Source: Chenopodium formosanum
Taxonomy: Eukaryota; Streptophyta; Magnoliopsida; Caryophyllales; Amaranthaceae
Direction of reading: 5' to 3'
DNA length: 64,000 bases
NCBI GenBank assembly: GCA_024500155.1
Contig: CM044880.1
Span: forward strand, 15,566,379 to 15,630,378
Part shown: piece after piece, positions 46,509-58,130 of the stretch
Layout of the letters: each line of letters opens with the position of its first letter
How positions within the stretch are numbered: the stretch's first letter is position 1
Notes under the pieces: model-generated
Seen by the model: only the letters and a program-made list of their open reading frames with translations
Told to the model about the DNA's origin: nothing
The model's database searches: none
Position numbers and translations under genes: made by a program

Positions 46509-46526
46509 TGGTGACTCCGCTGGGGA
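46509..46526 (+). other. Primer-binding site of element E
   Basis: TGGTGACTCCGCTGGGGA, five bases after the LTR end; two differences from the tRNA-Arg-matching site of element A. Confidence 0.83.
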
Positions 46527-48199
46527 GGATTTCTATTTTAATTCCTGAATTTGTTTCGGCAATGATTTAGAATGAGTGGATGAGACTCGAAACGTTCTAA
46601 GTATTTCATGTGCGTAATATTGATTAACATTATTGTCATATGCATAAAAAAGATATCATTGGAAAGACCATCCGTAATGAGTTAAAAACATAGGATTTTA
46701 CACGTAGGAAATTTGAGAAATATCTTTCACAACTAGGATCGAAACAACACCGCACGAAACTGGAAAGTTTTATCGAGCACAGAAAGTTGCTGAGGCATGT
46801 GGGAAGTAGCGCCAGGGGCCAGAGCTTGGCGCCAGACTTTTAGCCGTAGCGCCAGACGCCAACATTGGCGCCTGACGCTACATTTTAAAACTGGCGCCAG
46901 TCCCTGTTTGTTGGCGCCAATTTCCCCCAATACCGAGCCAAAAATATGCGTTCTAATTTCGACCGGTTTTTCGTATTGTTTGCTCGATCCTACTTTCTGA
47001 TTGAATTTTTTCTCACTTTTATGAAACCCATATGTGTTTTACATATGGACATAACCCTCTGGGAATTCATGCTCCATCTACCCAATTGATCGCTCTGTGC
47101 AAGAAAGGGTACATCCGAGAATGTTGAATTCACCAAACCATGGAAGCGAGTTTTTTCTAAAACTCGCGGTGTCCCATCCACTCGCGCCAACCCTTCACGG
47201 TTAGGCTTTCGCGCGGTGCATCTGGACAATTAACCATGGACCCTCTATTGACTAAACCATATCCCGAGCTTTAGAGAACTAGAGCCATGGTTAGGTTGCA
47301 AACTCATTGCATCATATTGTGCCTACTTGACTAATTGTGCATTATTTGTTGTGCATATATTCTATGTTTCTCTTAACCGTTTGTTGACTTGTGTTGAGAT
47401 TAAATAAATTAATGACTTAACAAACTTTGCCTAATTAATTAATTAATTAGAGTGAATAAAGTCTAATATTTTAATCGGAATTGACCTAGTACGACTTTAG
47501 GCATACCCTAGTTGATTAATAACACGGAAAACAGTCCCAGATTGAAGCTCCAATATTGGCGCCAAAGTCTGAGCTGTAGCGCCACACTGTGGAGTGTGGC
47601 GCCTGGCGACAGCTCTGTCATTTGCCGCCAAGCTGCACAGTGTGACGCCAGTTTTGTCGTTTGGCCGACAGTTCGGATTATTAGTCGAGTCATCACCTAG
47701 TGTCTAATTAATCAGTTTGCTAATTAATTCGATTAATTTTCGCTGTCAATAGTACTTGGTTGAGTCATTAATCGAGTTTACGCACTAAGTCCCATGGTCT
47801 TACACAAGAGTCCAAGCATGTCACTTACACTCAATGCACACACCAATACACATACTTTGACCATGTTTAAGAGAGTCTTGCGTGCGCGTTTTTTCCGTCA
47901 TTTTTAGGGGGGTAAGTCGGATATTAATCCTCCAATTTAAAAAACTATACTTAGTTCCCTAAAAATATGTACATTATTTTTGCCAAAAATGTGCACCCAT
48001 TTTTTATTTTTTTTATTTATTTTTTCCTCAAAATAAACCGTAAAGTTAATTTGATTCGAGTCAAGTAATTAAAACGCAAAATGGTTTAATTTACAGCGCG
48101 TGGTCAAGAAAGGAAGGACGGTTAATCAAAGACAACCTTTTCGTACAAATCCAACTTTTCGACAAACTCATAACTCGTAAGAGGAAAGCTAAGACTATA
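46527..48199 (+). other. Leader of element E
   Basis: GGCGCC arrays at 46807-46920 and 47553-47655, the motif CCGTCATTTTTAGGGGGGTA at about 47897, a T-rich run near 48000 and a possible splice acceptor TTTACAG ending at 48096. From 48097 to the ATG at 48200 the frame of gag is open and conserved with A and D (WSRKEG, LIKDN, QLFDK), so translation may start upstream of 48200. Confidence 0.7.
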
Positions 48200-50389
48200 A
48201 TGGCAACACAAGAAGGAGTCAACGAGCTTAGGAACCAACTGGTTACCGTGACTAAGACACCGAAGCTCCTAACACTCAAGATCGATGATACCGTGAAGCA
48301 ACAACAGATGGACCTCAGGCAAGAGAGTCTAAGAAAGCTGTCTAGCGACTACAAGTTTCAAGGGCTTACATCACAAGGGGTCTCGGTGGACAAAGATCTT
48401 CTTCCGCAGAAGATCAATGCCAATGCCATCCCAAAATTCAGAGAAACTAATAACCCTTATTTTCATTTAAGAGCATTCGAAACAATAATGAGTATTAAGG
48501 GTATCGATAAGAAGGTTTTCCCCTCTCTGTTCTCACTACCTCTCGAGACCGTTTGCCAACAATGGTTCTTTTCTCTCGAGAAAGAAAAGACCTCTATCTG
48601 GGAATCCATAGCAAACGCTTTCGTTAATAGGTACAAGAGCAACATTCAAGTTGAGACTGACCATAGGGAACTTGAAATCCTCAAACAGAAAGAGAACGAA
48701 GGCTTCACCTCTTTCTTTAACTAATAGAGAGAAACCTCAACTAAGATGATTGAGGTGCCAAGTGAAAAAGAGTCTGTGAGGATGTTCATCAAGAACCTTC
48801 AAGAAAAATATTCCAAGCATCTCAAGTATCAAAATAATCTCCATACCTTCAAGGCCGTCTATGACATTGGGATCAATATTGAAGATGACCTGGCTAAGTT
48901 AAAAGCTGCCAACAATAACTCCAACAGTGGCTGGAAAGGAAAGACGAACGACAATCCTTCTTCTTCCAAAACCACCCACTAAAACAATGTTATCACTTTT
49001 AATTTAGGAGAAGTCCTCGCTATGAACAATCAAGGACAAAAGAAACCATTTAGGAGAAACTTTACTCCTATTGGCATGAGTTATGACACCGCATTTGATC
49101 AATTAAATGCAAAAGGTCTTATAACTCATATTGGACCATTTGGGGACCCACCAGTCAAAAAGAGGTCGGCTAATTGGAACCCCAATGCACACTGTAAGTA
49201 TCACAAAGGTAGGGGCCATCTCACCGAAAACTGTTGGAAGCTTAAGGAAGCTATCCAAGACTTAATCGACAACAACAAGCTGTCGTTGCCCCCTGCCAGT
49301 AAGAAGGCAAGCATTAATAATGCACCTCTCGCTCATGCCCTGGCTATCTCTGATGAGGAAAACACGATTGACCCCTCGTCTCTCATTAGACCTGTCAAAG
49401 AAATCTATACCATAGAAAAAGAAGAGGAAACCTTTTTTGATGTCAATGATAACCTTCCAGAACCGGCAAGTAAGGAAGATATACAATTGCTCACACTGTC
49501 TATGATGGAGGTATCACATTTACGACGTGAAGCTCTCAAAGCTATAAAGGAACCCCAAAAGAAACATGACGAGGTTCCACTTCTGAAAGATTAACCCAAG
49601 AGAGAATTCACACCCTTGAGAACGACTTATGAGGCAAAGCGTTTTCCTTTACAAGTCACTAAAAAACCCAAGAAGAGTAATAGAATCTACACTCCAATTG
49701 GGATCACATATGCACAAATTTTCGAAATGATCTCCGAGAGTAGCGAGATCAAACCTCTTGAACCGTGACAATTCGAATCATTGAAAAGGACAGATAGATA
49801 TTACTGTCAGTATCATCAATCAGGCGGTCACACTATAGAAAACTGTTTTAAATTCAAGGATTTAGTTCAGAAAAAGATTGATGAAAAGAAACTAGTCCAA
49901 GTGCAACAAGAAGATGATGCAACCATCATTGGAGTTTGGGACAGTGATGAAGAAGATGTCTATCTAAAAGACATAATAGGATCTCCACCTTCTGTGTCGT
50001 ACGCCACGGATGACGTTTGGGCTGAAGAAGACTCATCGATAGACGTCCTCACAAGATCCGGGAGAATGCAACCTCCCGTTTCAACACAACCTAGGCCAAC
50101 CACACAACAAGTTCCCATACCTATCATTGAAGACGATGATATTGTTAAACAGTTTAAGAAGACAAAAGTCGAGATGAACGTATGGACACTTTTGGCAACA
50201 TCTCAAGAACATAGGTTGTTTGTAATGAATGCCTTGGACAAAATCGGGATAGATTCTGACACTACCCCTGAGGGATTAGCCAACTTCCTCACAAGTGATC
50301 TTCCTAGTCCAATTAATTTAATCACCTTTTCTGACAAGGATTTACCCCCAAAAGGTGACAAACATTACAAGGCATTAAACCTCACAGTA
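48200..50389 (+). pseudogene. gag of element E
   Basis: Starts MATQEGVNELRNQLV. Regions: N-terminal coiled coil (residues about 1-50), capsid-like core with FHLRAFETIMSIKG and CQQWFFSLEKEK (about 90-140) and KESVRMFIKNLQEKYSKHL (about 190), then blocks with FTPIGMSYDTAF and a C-X2-H-X4-H-X4-C knuckle (CKYHKGRGHLTENC near 49192, CQYHQSGGHTIENC near 49805). The frame is constant for the whole length but has stops at 48722 and 48725 (Lys and Trp codons in D), 48980, 49592 and about 49766. Gag binds element RNA and forms the particle. It runs on into protease without a frame change. Confidence 0.88.
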
Positions 50390-52020
50390 GTTTGCAAGAG
50401 GATGAATGTTCCTATGACTCTTGTAGACAATGGATCGGCCATCAATGTCTGTCCACTTAGAACCGCGAGGATGCTAGGCATAAGGGACGAAGATTTAACT
50501 CCGTCTATGCAAGGAATAAGGACCTATGACAACACTCGTCGTCAAGCTCCTGGCAAAATTACCCTGAATGTAACGGCAGGAGCAATAGAACATGCTACTA
50601 CTTTCCAAGTGGTAGACATTAAAGATTCATTCAATTTGTTGTTGGGACGCCCTTGGCTTCATGACCTAAAGGCCGTCCCCTCATCTCTCCACCAACAAGT
50701 AAAAGCTATAGTTGGGGGAATTCCTATCACCATCGATACTTCGCCTATGAGGATCAAGTCTATAGAAAATCCAATCATTAATGTGGAGCACGACGAGGAT
50801 GATGAAGATTTATAGGGCTTTAACGAAGAAGTCTCCTTAATCCAGGAGGTCGAAAGGACCCCTCTTTGCCATGACCCCCATTCCAACATGATGGTAAATT
50901 CCATGCTGAAGAAACAAGGACATTTTCCTGGGATGACCCTAGGAAAGAAGAAAGGAATGGCAAAACCGCTGGAGTCACCTGGCCTCCCTAAGTTAGACAC
51001 TTTCGGACTTGGTTTCGAATCGACTCGGAAAAGCCAAAGGCACGTAGAGACGCTCGCACTCAAAAGAAAGCAATCCCAATGGATCAGTACCCTCTTACAC
51101 TTAATGGTCAATTTATAAAACAAGGAGAGGACTATCCATACCATGAATTTCCCGAGCCATTTGTTGTAAACGGCATAAGACAACCGGGATTTGAGATTTT
51201 CTTGGATTGTTATTTCACAGATGAAATCCCAAACTCCTATCCATAAAGAGAATGCACCCCCATGCTTTGACTTTAACGTCATGGGATTACTATTTGGCCG
51301 AGAAAAGAATGATCCAACTTACAGAGAAGATAACTCCTCGCTCATTCAAACAGTCCTACAAAGCGAAAGCTTTGATCCCTCGAAGCTAATCACTCTAGCT
51401 GAAGGATCACTACAAGGGTGGCGCAAGACTATCAGAGTGACTACTCCAAGTGGAAGGACGATATCCATCACGACAGGGCAAGGGCCGATGTTTGTAGAGT
51501 TGTTTGAGTCAGAGTTTGAGTCAGAGTCTTTCCCCCTATAGTCTTCTAAGTCTTTAGTAGTAGCACCTCCCCCTCCTATTTCTTCCCCTAGAATAGTTAG
51601 TGATCAAGTCTCTAAAGACATATCACTCTTTGATGTAATGATCTCAGAGTATAATAATATTTCCCCTTCTCCTTATTTCTCGTGTTCTTCTCTAACCCAA
51701 GATGACAAGCATTGCTTAACTAACAATGAAAAAGACAAAGAAATTATTAAAGCAATGGAAACACTCGAAAAGAAAACACCGGTAATTGAAGAAACTGAAA
51801 CGGTTGATATCTCAAATGATTCAACCCATAAAAGAGAAGTTAAAATCGGACTAACACTTAATGAACAAGAAAGAACCGATTTAATTAACTTACTTAAATA
51901 ATTTATTGATGTATTTGCTTGGTCATACGAAGATATGCCAGGCATTAATAGAGAAATAGCTCAACACACTATACCACTAATTCCAGGAATGAAACCCGTA
52001 AAACAAAAGTTACGTCGAAT
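50390..52020 (+). pseudogene. Protease and linker region of element E polyprotein
   Basis: The aspartic protease active site is LVDNGSAINVCPL, with DNGSA at 50426-50440, and LLLGRPWLHDL about 75 residues later as the usual GR-WL flap/dimer motif. A G-patch-like part follows (GMTLGKKKGM, LGFES). Lesions: stop at about 50813, frameshifts near 51020 and before 51190, and stops at 51539 and 51899. The linker to RT is long and acidic, as in other Tat elements. The protease cuts the Gag-Pol precursor. Confidence 0.83.
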
Positions 52021-53270
52021 GAAACCCGGCGTAGCTCTTAAATAAAAGAAGAAGTTCAGAAACAAATAACTGCAGGTTTCATCAAGGTATCCAAATACCC
52101 CGAATGGGTCGCCAACGTCGTCCCAGTTCCGAAAAAAGATGGAAGCGACTATCGAGATCTAAATAAGGCAAGTCCAAAGGACGACTTCCCTTTGCCACAC
52201 ATCGATATTCTAGTAGATAACACGACAAATCACACGCTTCTCTCATTCATGGATGGGTACGTAGGTTACAACCAGATTCTCATGGCAGAAGAGGACATGG
52301 AAAAAACAACTTTTATAACACCATGGGGCACTTACTGCTACACGGTGATGCCATTCGGGTTGAAAAACGCGGGTGTTACTTACCAACGTGCAGCAACTGC
52401 CTTACTCCATGACATGATGCATAAAGAAGTCGAGGTATATGTCGATGACATGATTGTAAAATCAAAAGATCGTCCAGGCCATCAAGTAGCCTTAAGGAAA
52501 CTTTTCGAAAGGCTAAGAAAATATAATATGAGGTTGAATCCATCTTAGTGCGCTTTTGGAGTCACCTCAGGCAAGCTTTTGGGTTACGTCATAAGCTCTA
52601 GAGGAATAGAGGTAGACCCAACCAAGATCAAAGCAATCATGTCAATGCCACCGCCCAAGACTGAGAAACAGATTCGAGGATTTATTGGCCGTTTGCAATA
52701 CATAAGTAGGTTTATACCAAAATTGACGACAATATGTGAACCAATCTTAAAAAAGCTCAAAAAGAATGTACCAGTGATATGGGATGAAGAGTGTCAAAAA
52801 GCCTTTCAAAAGATCAAAGCCTATCTCGCAAATCCTCCCGTATTAGCACCAGCACTTCCCGAAATACCTCTTAGGTTATATTTGACGGCTACCAAAGGGA
52901 CAATGGGAGCTATGCTAGCACAAGAAGTAGAAGGCAAAGAAAATGCAATATACTATCAAAGTAAGAAGATGCTCGAATACGAAGCACGCTATACGCCACT
53001 CGAGAAGTTGTGCCTCGCCTTGGTGTGGGCCACAACCAAGTTAAGACATTACATGCTAGTGCATACCGTCTTCGTAATCTCCCGACTAGATCCACTCAAG
53101 TATCTATTTGAGAAATCTACACTCAATGGACGCATATCGAGATGGATAGTCAATCTAGCCCAGTTTGATGTAAGGTTCATGCCACAAAAAGCTATCAAAG
53201 GATCCGTGGTGTCAGACTTTCTAGCAGATTTTCCAATAGAAGACTCGACGCCAATACAAGACAATAAATT
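52021..53270 (+). pseudogene. Reverse transcriptase and first RNase H of element E
   Basis: RT motifs in order: DYRDLNKASPKDDFPLPHID, TTFITPWGTYCYTVMPFGLKNA, YVDDMIVKS (YVDD at 52438-52449), LGYVISSRGIEVDPTK. The stretch before DYRDLN lacks about five codons present in D. The first RNase H-like part (RLYLTATKGTMGAML to SDFLAD) follows; it looks degenerate, as usual in this lineage. Lesions: a frameshift near 52043 and TAG at 52547 (Lys in D). RT copies the RNA genome into cDNA. Confidence 0.88.
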
Positions 53271-55048
53271 TCCAGATGAAGACTTAATGGTCACTGAAGA
53301 TGATACTTGGACCTTATACTTCGACGGAGCCTCGAACCAAAAGGGATGTGGCGTTGGAGTATTACTAGTATCACCTAAAGAAGAGCATGATCCAATCTCC
53401 ATAAAGCTTGATTTCGACGTTACCAACAATGCTGCTGAATATGAAGCATGAGTGGTAGGCCTTGAAACAGCTTTGGCATTGGGAGTAAAAAAGTTAAGGA
53501 TATTTGGAGACTCTTCTTTGATCATCAATCAAATATCTAAAAGGTGGAAAGTAAGGAGCGAAAGTCTAGCCCCTTACCAAACCTATTTGGAAACTCTTAC
53601 CGATCAATTAGAAAAGGTAGAATACACATATCTACCTAGGGAAGAAAATCAATTTGCTGATGCTTTGGCAAGACTAGCCTCAATGGTTAGGATTCCCACG
53701 GAAATCGAGCAAATGCCTCTAACCATAGAAAAAAGGCACAAACCAGCATACATCCAGGCTATAGAAGACGACGAAGTAGTCCAAGACGAAGAAGAAGAAC
53801 CATGGTACACGGATATACTCAATTATGTCACCAAAGGAGAATGCCCTCCTCATGCTGACAAAAGAGCAAAACGAGCATTAAGGCTTTTGGCTTGCCAATA
53901 CGTACTCATAGACAACGAGCTACAAAAAAGGGTACCTAAGGGTCGAGCTCTCTTATGTGTAGGAAAAAAGGATGCGCAAAGAGCAATGAGAATAGTCCAC
54001 GAAGGAATCTGTGGCACTCATATAAACGGAAAAATGCTAGTCCAAAAATTAATGCGAGAAGGATATTATTGGACTACAATGAATAGGGATTGCCATCAAT
54101 ACGTAAAAAGATGCCCTAAGTGCCAAATTTATGCCAATTTACAACATGTTCCTCCATCCTTGCTCTACACCTACACATCGCCATGGCCATTCTCTACATG
54201 GGGAATTGACATCATCGGCAAAATCACTTCCCCAGGAACAGAAGGCCATGGATACATCTTTCTAGCGATTGATTACTTCACAAAGTGGGTCGAAGCGCAA
54301 TCATACGCTAAACTCACTGCAAAACATGTAGCACTCTTTATCGAGAGAAATATTATTTGTCGATACGGAGTCCCACATGAAATGATAAGTGACAATGAAA
54401 CTCACTTTCAAGTCGAATGTGAAGAATTGCTACAAAAATACATTATTCAACATCATCATTCTTCCCCTTATAGGCCTCAAGCAAATGGAGCCAGTCGAGG
54501 CAGCTAATAAAAACCTAAAGACTATCATCGAGAAAATGACGGAAAATTATAAGGATTGGCCTGACAAACTTCACTTCGCATTGTGGGGTTACCGCACGTC
54601 AATTCGCACATCAACAGGAAATACGCCATTTTCCTTGGTATATGGAATGGATGTCGTACAACCTGTCGAACTAGAAATACCATCTCTACGCATTGCGTTA
54701 GAGAGTAAACTCGATGAAGTCGAATAGACTAGGGCAAGATATGAAGAATTAATTCTACTCGATGAGAAACGACTAGAAGCTCTGCATCACACTCAGTGTT
54801 ATCAAACTCGCATGGCTAGACATTTTAATAAGAAGGTCAAGACAAGAAAAATCAAAGTAGGAGACTTGGTGTTAAAAGCTCTAAGGAAAAATGTTTTAGA
54901 TCCAAGGGGAAAATTTAGACCTAATTGGTCTGGACCCTACATTGTTAAAACAATCCTTTCAGGAGGTGCAGCAAAACTAACTGATATGGATGGCAATGAG
55001 TTCTCAAACATGACAAATCTTGACCAACTTAAGAAGTACTACCCATAA
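53271..55048 (+). pseudogene. Second RNase H and integrase of element E
   Basis: The second RNase H begins TLYFDGASNQKGCGVGVLLV and includes NNAAEYEA and GDSSLIINQI (the D, E, D residues), then ALARLAS. Two RNase H domains in a row are a mark of Tat elements. The integrase has HEGICGTH...CPKCQIYANL (HHCC), GIDIIG, MISDNETHF and VEAANKN, and ends FRPNWSGPYIV and KKYYP. Lesions: TGA at 53449, one extra base near 54492, and TAG at 54725. The end is followed by the post-pol motif at 55049-55135. Confidence 0.9.
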
Positions 55049-55574
55049 TTACTTGAGTAGGATACTCAAGAGAGCTACGTTTGGCCTGATTCCTTAAGAA
55101 AGGATACGTAGGCAACCCTTTACGGGTGCGGCCACTTTATTTTTCGAAAATCTTGCGTCCCAGAATTAATTAAAAATTCGGTAGAAGATCGGCGAAATAT
55201 CGGCGTCGCAAAGAAGAATCTGGCGCTAGCCAATGGCCCTTAGCGCCAGGCGATGGAACTGGCGCTTGGCGCCAGACTTCCCTGGCAGGCGCCAATCGTA
55301 AAAAAGCGACGCCAATTCATAGATAAATTCTGGGCAAATTTCGGTGTTTTTCGGAAAATTTTCGACTTCCGTACTCGAAGAATTTCTGGAAAATTAATTT
55401 TTTCGGTTTTCATTGCTTTAATAAATAAATTTAAAGTAAAAGCTGAAATTTCATTAATGAAATAAAATTACATTATCGATGGAATTTTAATAAAGCTGTA
55501 ATAAATTAACTTTAAATGAAAAATATAAACTAAGTGTAATAAATTGAAATTAAGCAATGCTCCTAATCTTTCTT
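55049..55574. other. Post-pol spacer of element E
   Basis: Starts with the hairpin CTTGAGTA-GGA-TACTCAAG (about 55051-55069) and the motif AAAGGATACGTAGGCAACCC, TTTACGGGTGCGGCC; then a GGCGCC array at 55215-55315 and AT-rich sequence. No gene. Confidence 0.75.
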
Positions 55575-57082
55575 TTATTTCCTAGCCCTTTTCCAATTCT
55601 TGTCTACTTCCTCCTCCTCATCCATAACCTTAGCTAGGAGGCATCCTTTAGAGGACCTACATTCAATCTTAGAGTAGATGGTTTCCCCTTCAGCTAGGAC
55701 TCCATGCTTCTTTTCTACCCAAGATTTTTTCTCTATGGTGCCAGCTTTCCTTTTCCCCTTATCTTTTGTAGTACTTTTCTTCCTAGGCATTGCAGGTGTT
55801 TTGAATTCAACTCTTTCACCTAAGCGTTCCTTGGCAGGAATCACCCTGTCACCTAGACGACTCTTCACATCAGTTTTACCCTAATCTTTCTTCGAATCTT
55901 TCGAAGGTTTCTTCAGCAACCACTTCTTCACATCATTGGACAAAGAAGGAGGAACCTTTTGGGTAATCACTTCCCATAAAGGTCTAGCACTCCAATAAGC
56001 ATCAAATATGTCTACTTCCTGAGAGACAAGGTACTCATAAGGAGGACGAAGATCCCCGGAAGGAATATTCTGAAGCAAGTCGTATTGTCTTTTTACCCTG
56101 CAGGGATAATAATAAGTCATACGAGACAAACTTGGAAGACGGCAGAAAGGTTGCTTGTTGACACCAACCATCCTTTCTATTTTCCACCATGGGACGACCC
56201 ACTTGATAGCAAAATTGCGAGATTCAAAGACCTTTCTCCACCCATGGCGCCCAATTTTAGGGAAGCGTTTCTTCCTCCTCACGAAGCAATTGGGAGTGTA
56301 CTTCTCAATATTTTCCGGAGGGCTAATTAATTCTAGCCTTTCCATTAGCCACATCTGTAAAAAAAATTGCAATGCAAATGAATTATTATTACAATACAAA
56401 AATATATTTTTTGATTTCTGTAATTAAAAATATTATTTTTCTACCTGTAATAAAATTGGAGAGCCACGAAAAGGTGCTTTTGGGTTCCTTTTCAATTCAT
56501 CAAGACTAATCATAGTCTCTCCAACTATCAATGGAATTGGATTTCTCCTGATTCAATTTGTTCTAGTACGGTGGTTATAATTGATTGACCTTCATTATTT
56601 TTACCACTACTAAGAAAAAATTGATTAAGCATGCAAAATAAGAAAGCCCTTCTTCTATAAATATGAAAAGATTCAGAAAGAGGTTTATCAAAATAATGGC
56701 GTGCAAATTCTTTCAAATCAACTATGTTGCCATCTACTATTTTTGATAAATCCCTTTCTTTTAAATTAAAGAAGCGCTCAAAATCCTTATAATAATATGC
56801 ATCTACTCTAGGGATTACTATGAGGTCTATTTTAGGGAAACCTAAGATAGCACCAAATTCCTCTAGCAAAGGGCTAATCTCATCATACCCTATTCTAAAG
56901 TAATGAGTATCAACATTCCAATATTCTAGAGCGGTATGAATGAAATCTAAGTCAAAATCTACCCCTTTGATGCCATAAATTCCCCCCAAGTGAAACTAAT
57001 CTAATTCTTTTCTGTCTCAAGCATTAAGAGATCGACACCATTCATGGGTGTATTGGTTGAATGTTTTGGTGACTAGAGACAT
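55575..57082 (-). pseudogene. DUF7745-like gene, antisense in element E
   Basis: Exon 1 57082-56445, intron 56444-56355 (90 bp, GT-AG, phase 0), exon 2 56354-55575. Starts MSLVTKTFNQYTHEWCRSL. Best of the three copies in register across the N-terminus: only a TGA (CGA to TGA) and a TAG break it before GIYGIKGV. Further lesions: one G lost near 56550 and CAG to TAG near 55880. Exon 2 holds MWLMERLELISPP, KWVVPWWKIE and TYYYPCRVKRQ. The lesions differ from those in C and D, so the ancestor of the three copies was intact in this gene. Confidence 0.78.
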
Positions 57083-57152
57083 GATATTATTTTTCTAAGG
57101 CCAAGAATTATTTTATTCGCTAGAATTATGAAAGGAATTGGCTGGGCAGGGG

Positions 57153-57320
57153 GCTATTTATGCACGATTTACGAGCATTTTAATCGGGATAAAATACGGA
57201 GACAGCGCCAATTGGCGTCAGACTCCACAATTGGCGCCAGACGCCAAGGCTTGGCGCCACACGCCAAGTTTAGCGCCTGGCGCTACACCCAATTGCGTGG
57301 CGCCAGCTGGCGCCAATTTG
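57153..57320 (-). promoter_or_regulatory. Putative promoter of the DUF7745-like gene (element E)
   Basis: Reading on the minus strand: GGCGCC array 57320-57205, then GCATAAATAGCCCCC with the TATA-like box at 57161-57153, 72 bp before the ATG at 57082. Same layout and spacing as in element C. Confidence 0.55.
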
Positions 57321-57734
57321 CCACGTCATCCGCGCTTTCTTAAACTGCGTTTTTACCTTAATTCGAGTCTGCTAATGACTTTACGGCTTTTTTATCTGTT
57401 ATTTAAAACATCTTCTTTTTAATTAATATAACTATTATATTAATTATATTATTCTTTTTGGATTTTATTTAGATTAATTTCCAAGGTTTTATAAGCCCAA
57501 CATTTTATTTGTCTTTTCCTTTTTTCATTATTTCTTTTGGGGGAGAGAGTCGGATACCCTTCATCAATAATAAAAATGACGGATTTTTTGCGCAATAATC
57601 ATTTGTCACACTTTTTCTTGCACACACAAACATGCACTCATAATAGTATGTATGTACAAAATATGTCTAAAAATGAGTTTAACTAAAAGGAAAAGTTCTA
57701 TATAAAGTCAAATAATAAAGCACAGGTACAAACC
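57321..57734. other. Spacer between antisense genes (element E)
   Basis: AT-rich; the CCGTCATTTTTATTATTGATG motif is on the minus strand at 57580-57538. No gene. Confidence 0.6.
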
Positions 57735-57830
57735 ACTTCGCGCAAGAACTGTCAAAAGAAATTAGTCAGTAAACATGCATAATATATGTGGACACAAGTT
57801 ACAAATAAATAAGCTTACTCAAGTCTGGTG
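57735..57830 (-). pseudogene. Scrap of the antisense PMD gene (element E)
   Basis: On the minus strand: the last eight or so bases of exon 4 (CACCAGACT-like), intron 4 with its CTTTTGACAG acceptor, and the first 20 or so bases of exon 5, which are then joined to the sequence downstream of the gene. Exons 1-3, most of 4, the rest of 5 and all of 6 are gone. Two separate deletions are needed. Confidence 0.7.
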
Positions 57831-58130
57831 GCGCACATGAATACGATCATAATAAAGTAGAGGCCTATTATTAGGGCAGGTTCAATCTCTTTTAGGTTGG
57901 ATTTGTACCTTCATCCCGGAACCCTTATTTGGTTCAAGACCTTATGGAGTTGACGATCTCTTGGATCGTTAAGGGGTGTAACCTTCACCTCGTGAACGGT
58001 TTACAAGTTCCTAAAACTTGTTGACGACTCTTTTGCTCTATCTTCTTCCCTTTTGGACGCCACCGTACTTTAGTGTATGATCACAGTGGGGTTCAAGCAA
58101 AGGGGTTAACGCTTGAAATTATTCCCTACA
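57831..58130 (+). repeat. Truncated 3' LTR of element E (last 300 bp)
   Basis: Matches 46204-46503 end to end with 8 mismatches by eye (about 2.7 percent). Starts GCGCACATGAATACGATC and ends CCCTACA; followed by the TAGGG duplication and pol of D. Confidence 0.88.

Larger units (their letters stand above)
44576..58130 (+). mobile_element. Element E: Tat-lineage gag-pol element with antisense gene, 3' end deleted
   Basis: 5' LTR 44576-46503, PBS 46509-46526, leader, gag-pro-pol 48200-55048, post-pol motif, antisense DUF7745-like gene 57082-55575, a scrap of the antisense PMD gene 57735-57830, then a 300-bp LTR end 57831-58130. The last 300 bp match 46204-46503 with 8 differences by eye, and share the odd GCAAAGGGGTTAAC variant, so both are from one element. 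Deletions removed most of the PMD gene, the PPT and 1.6 kb of the 3' LTR. They must post-date insertion, since the far flank is intact. Confidence 0.88.
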
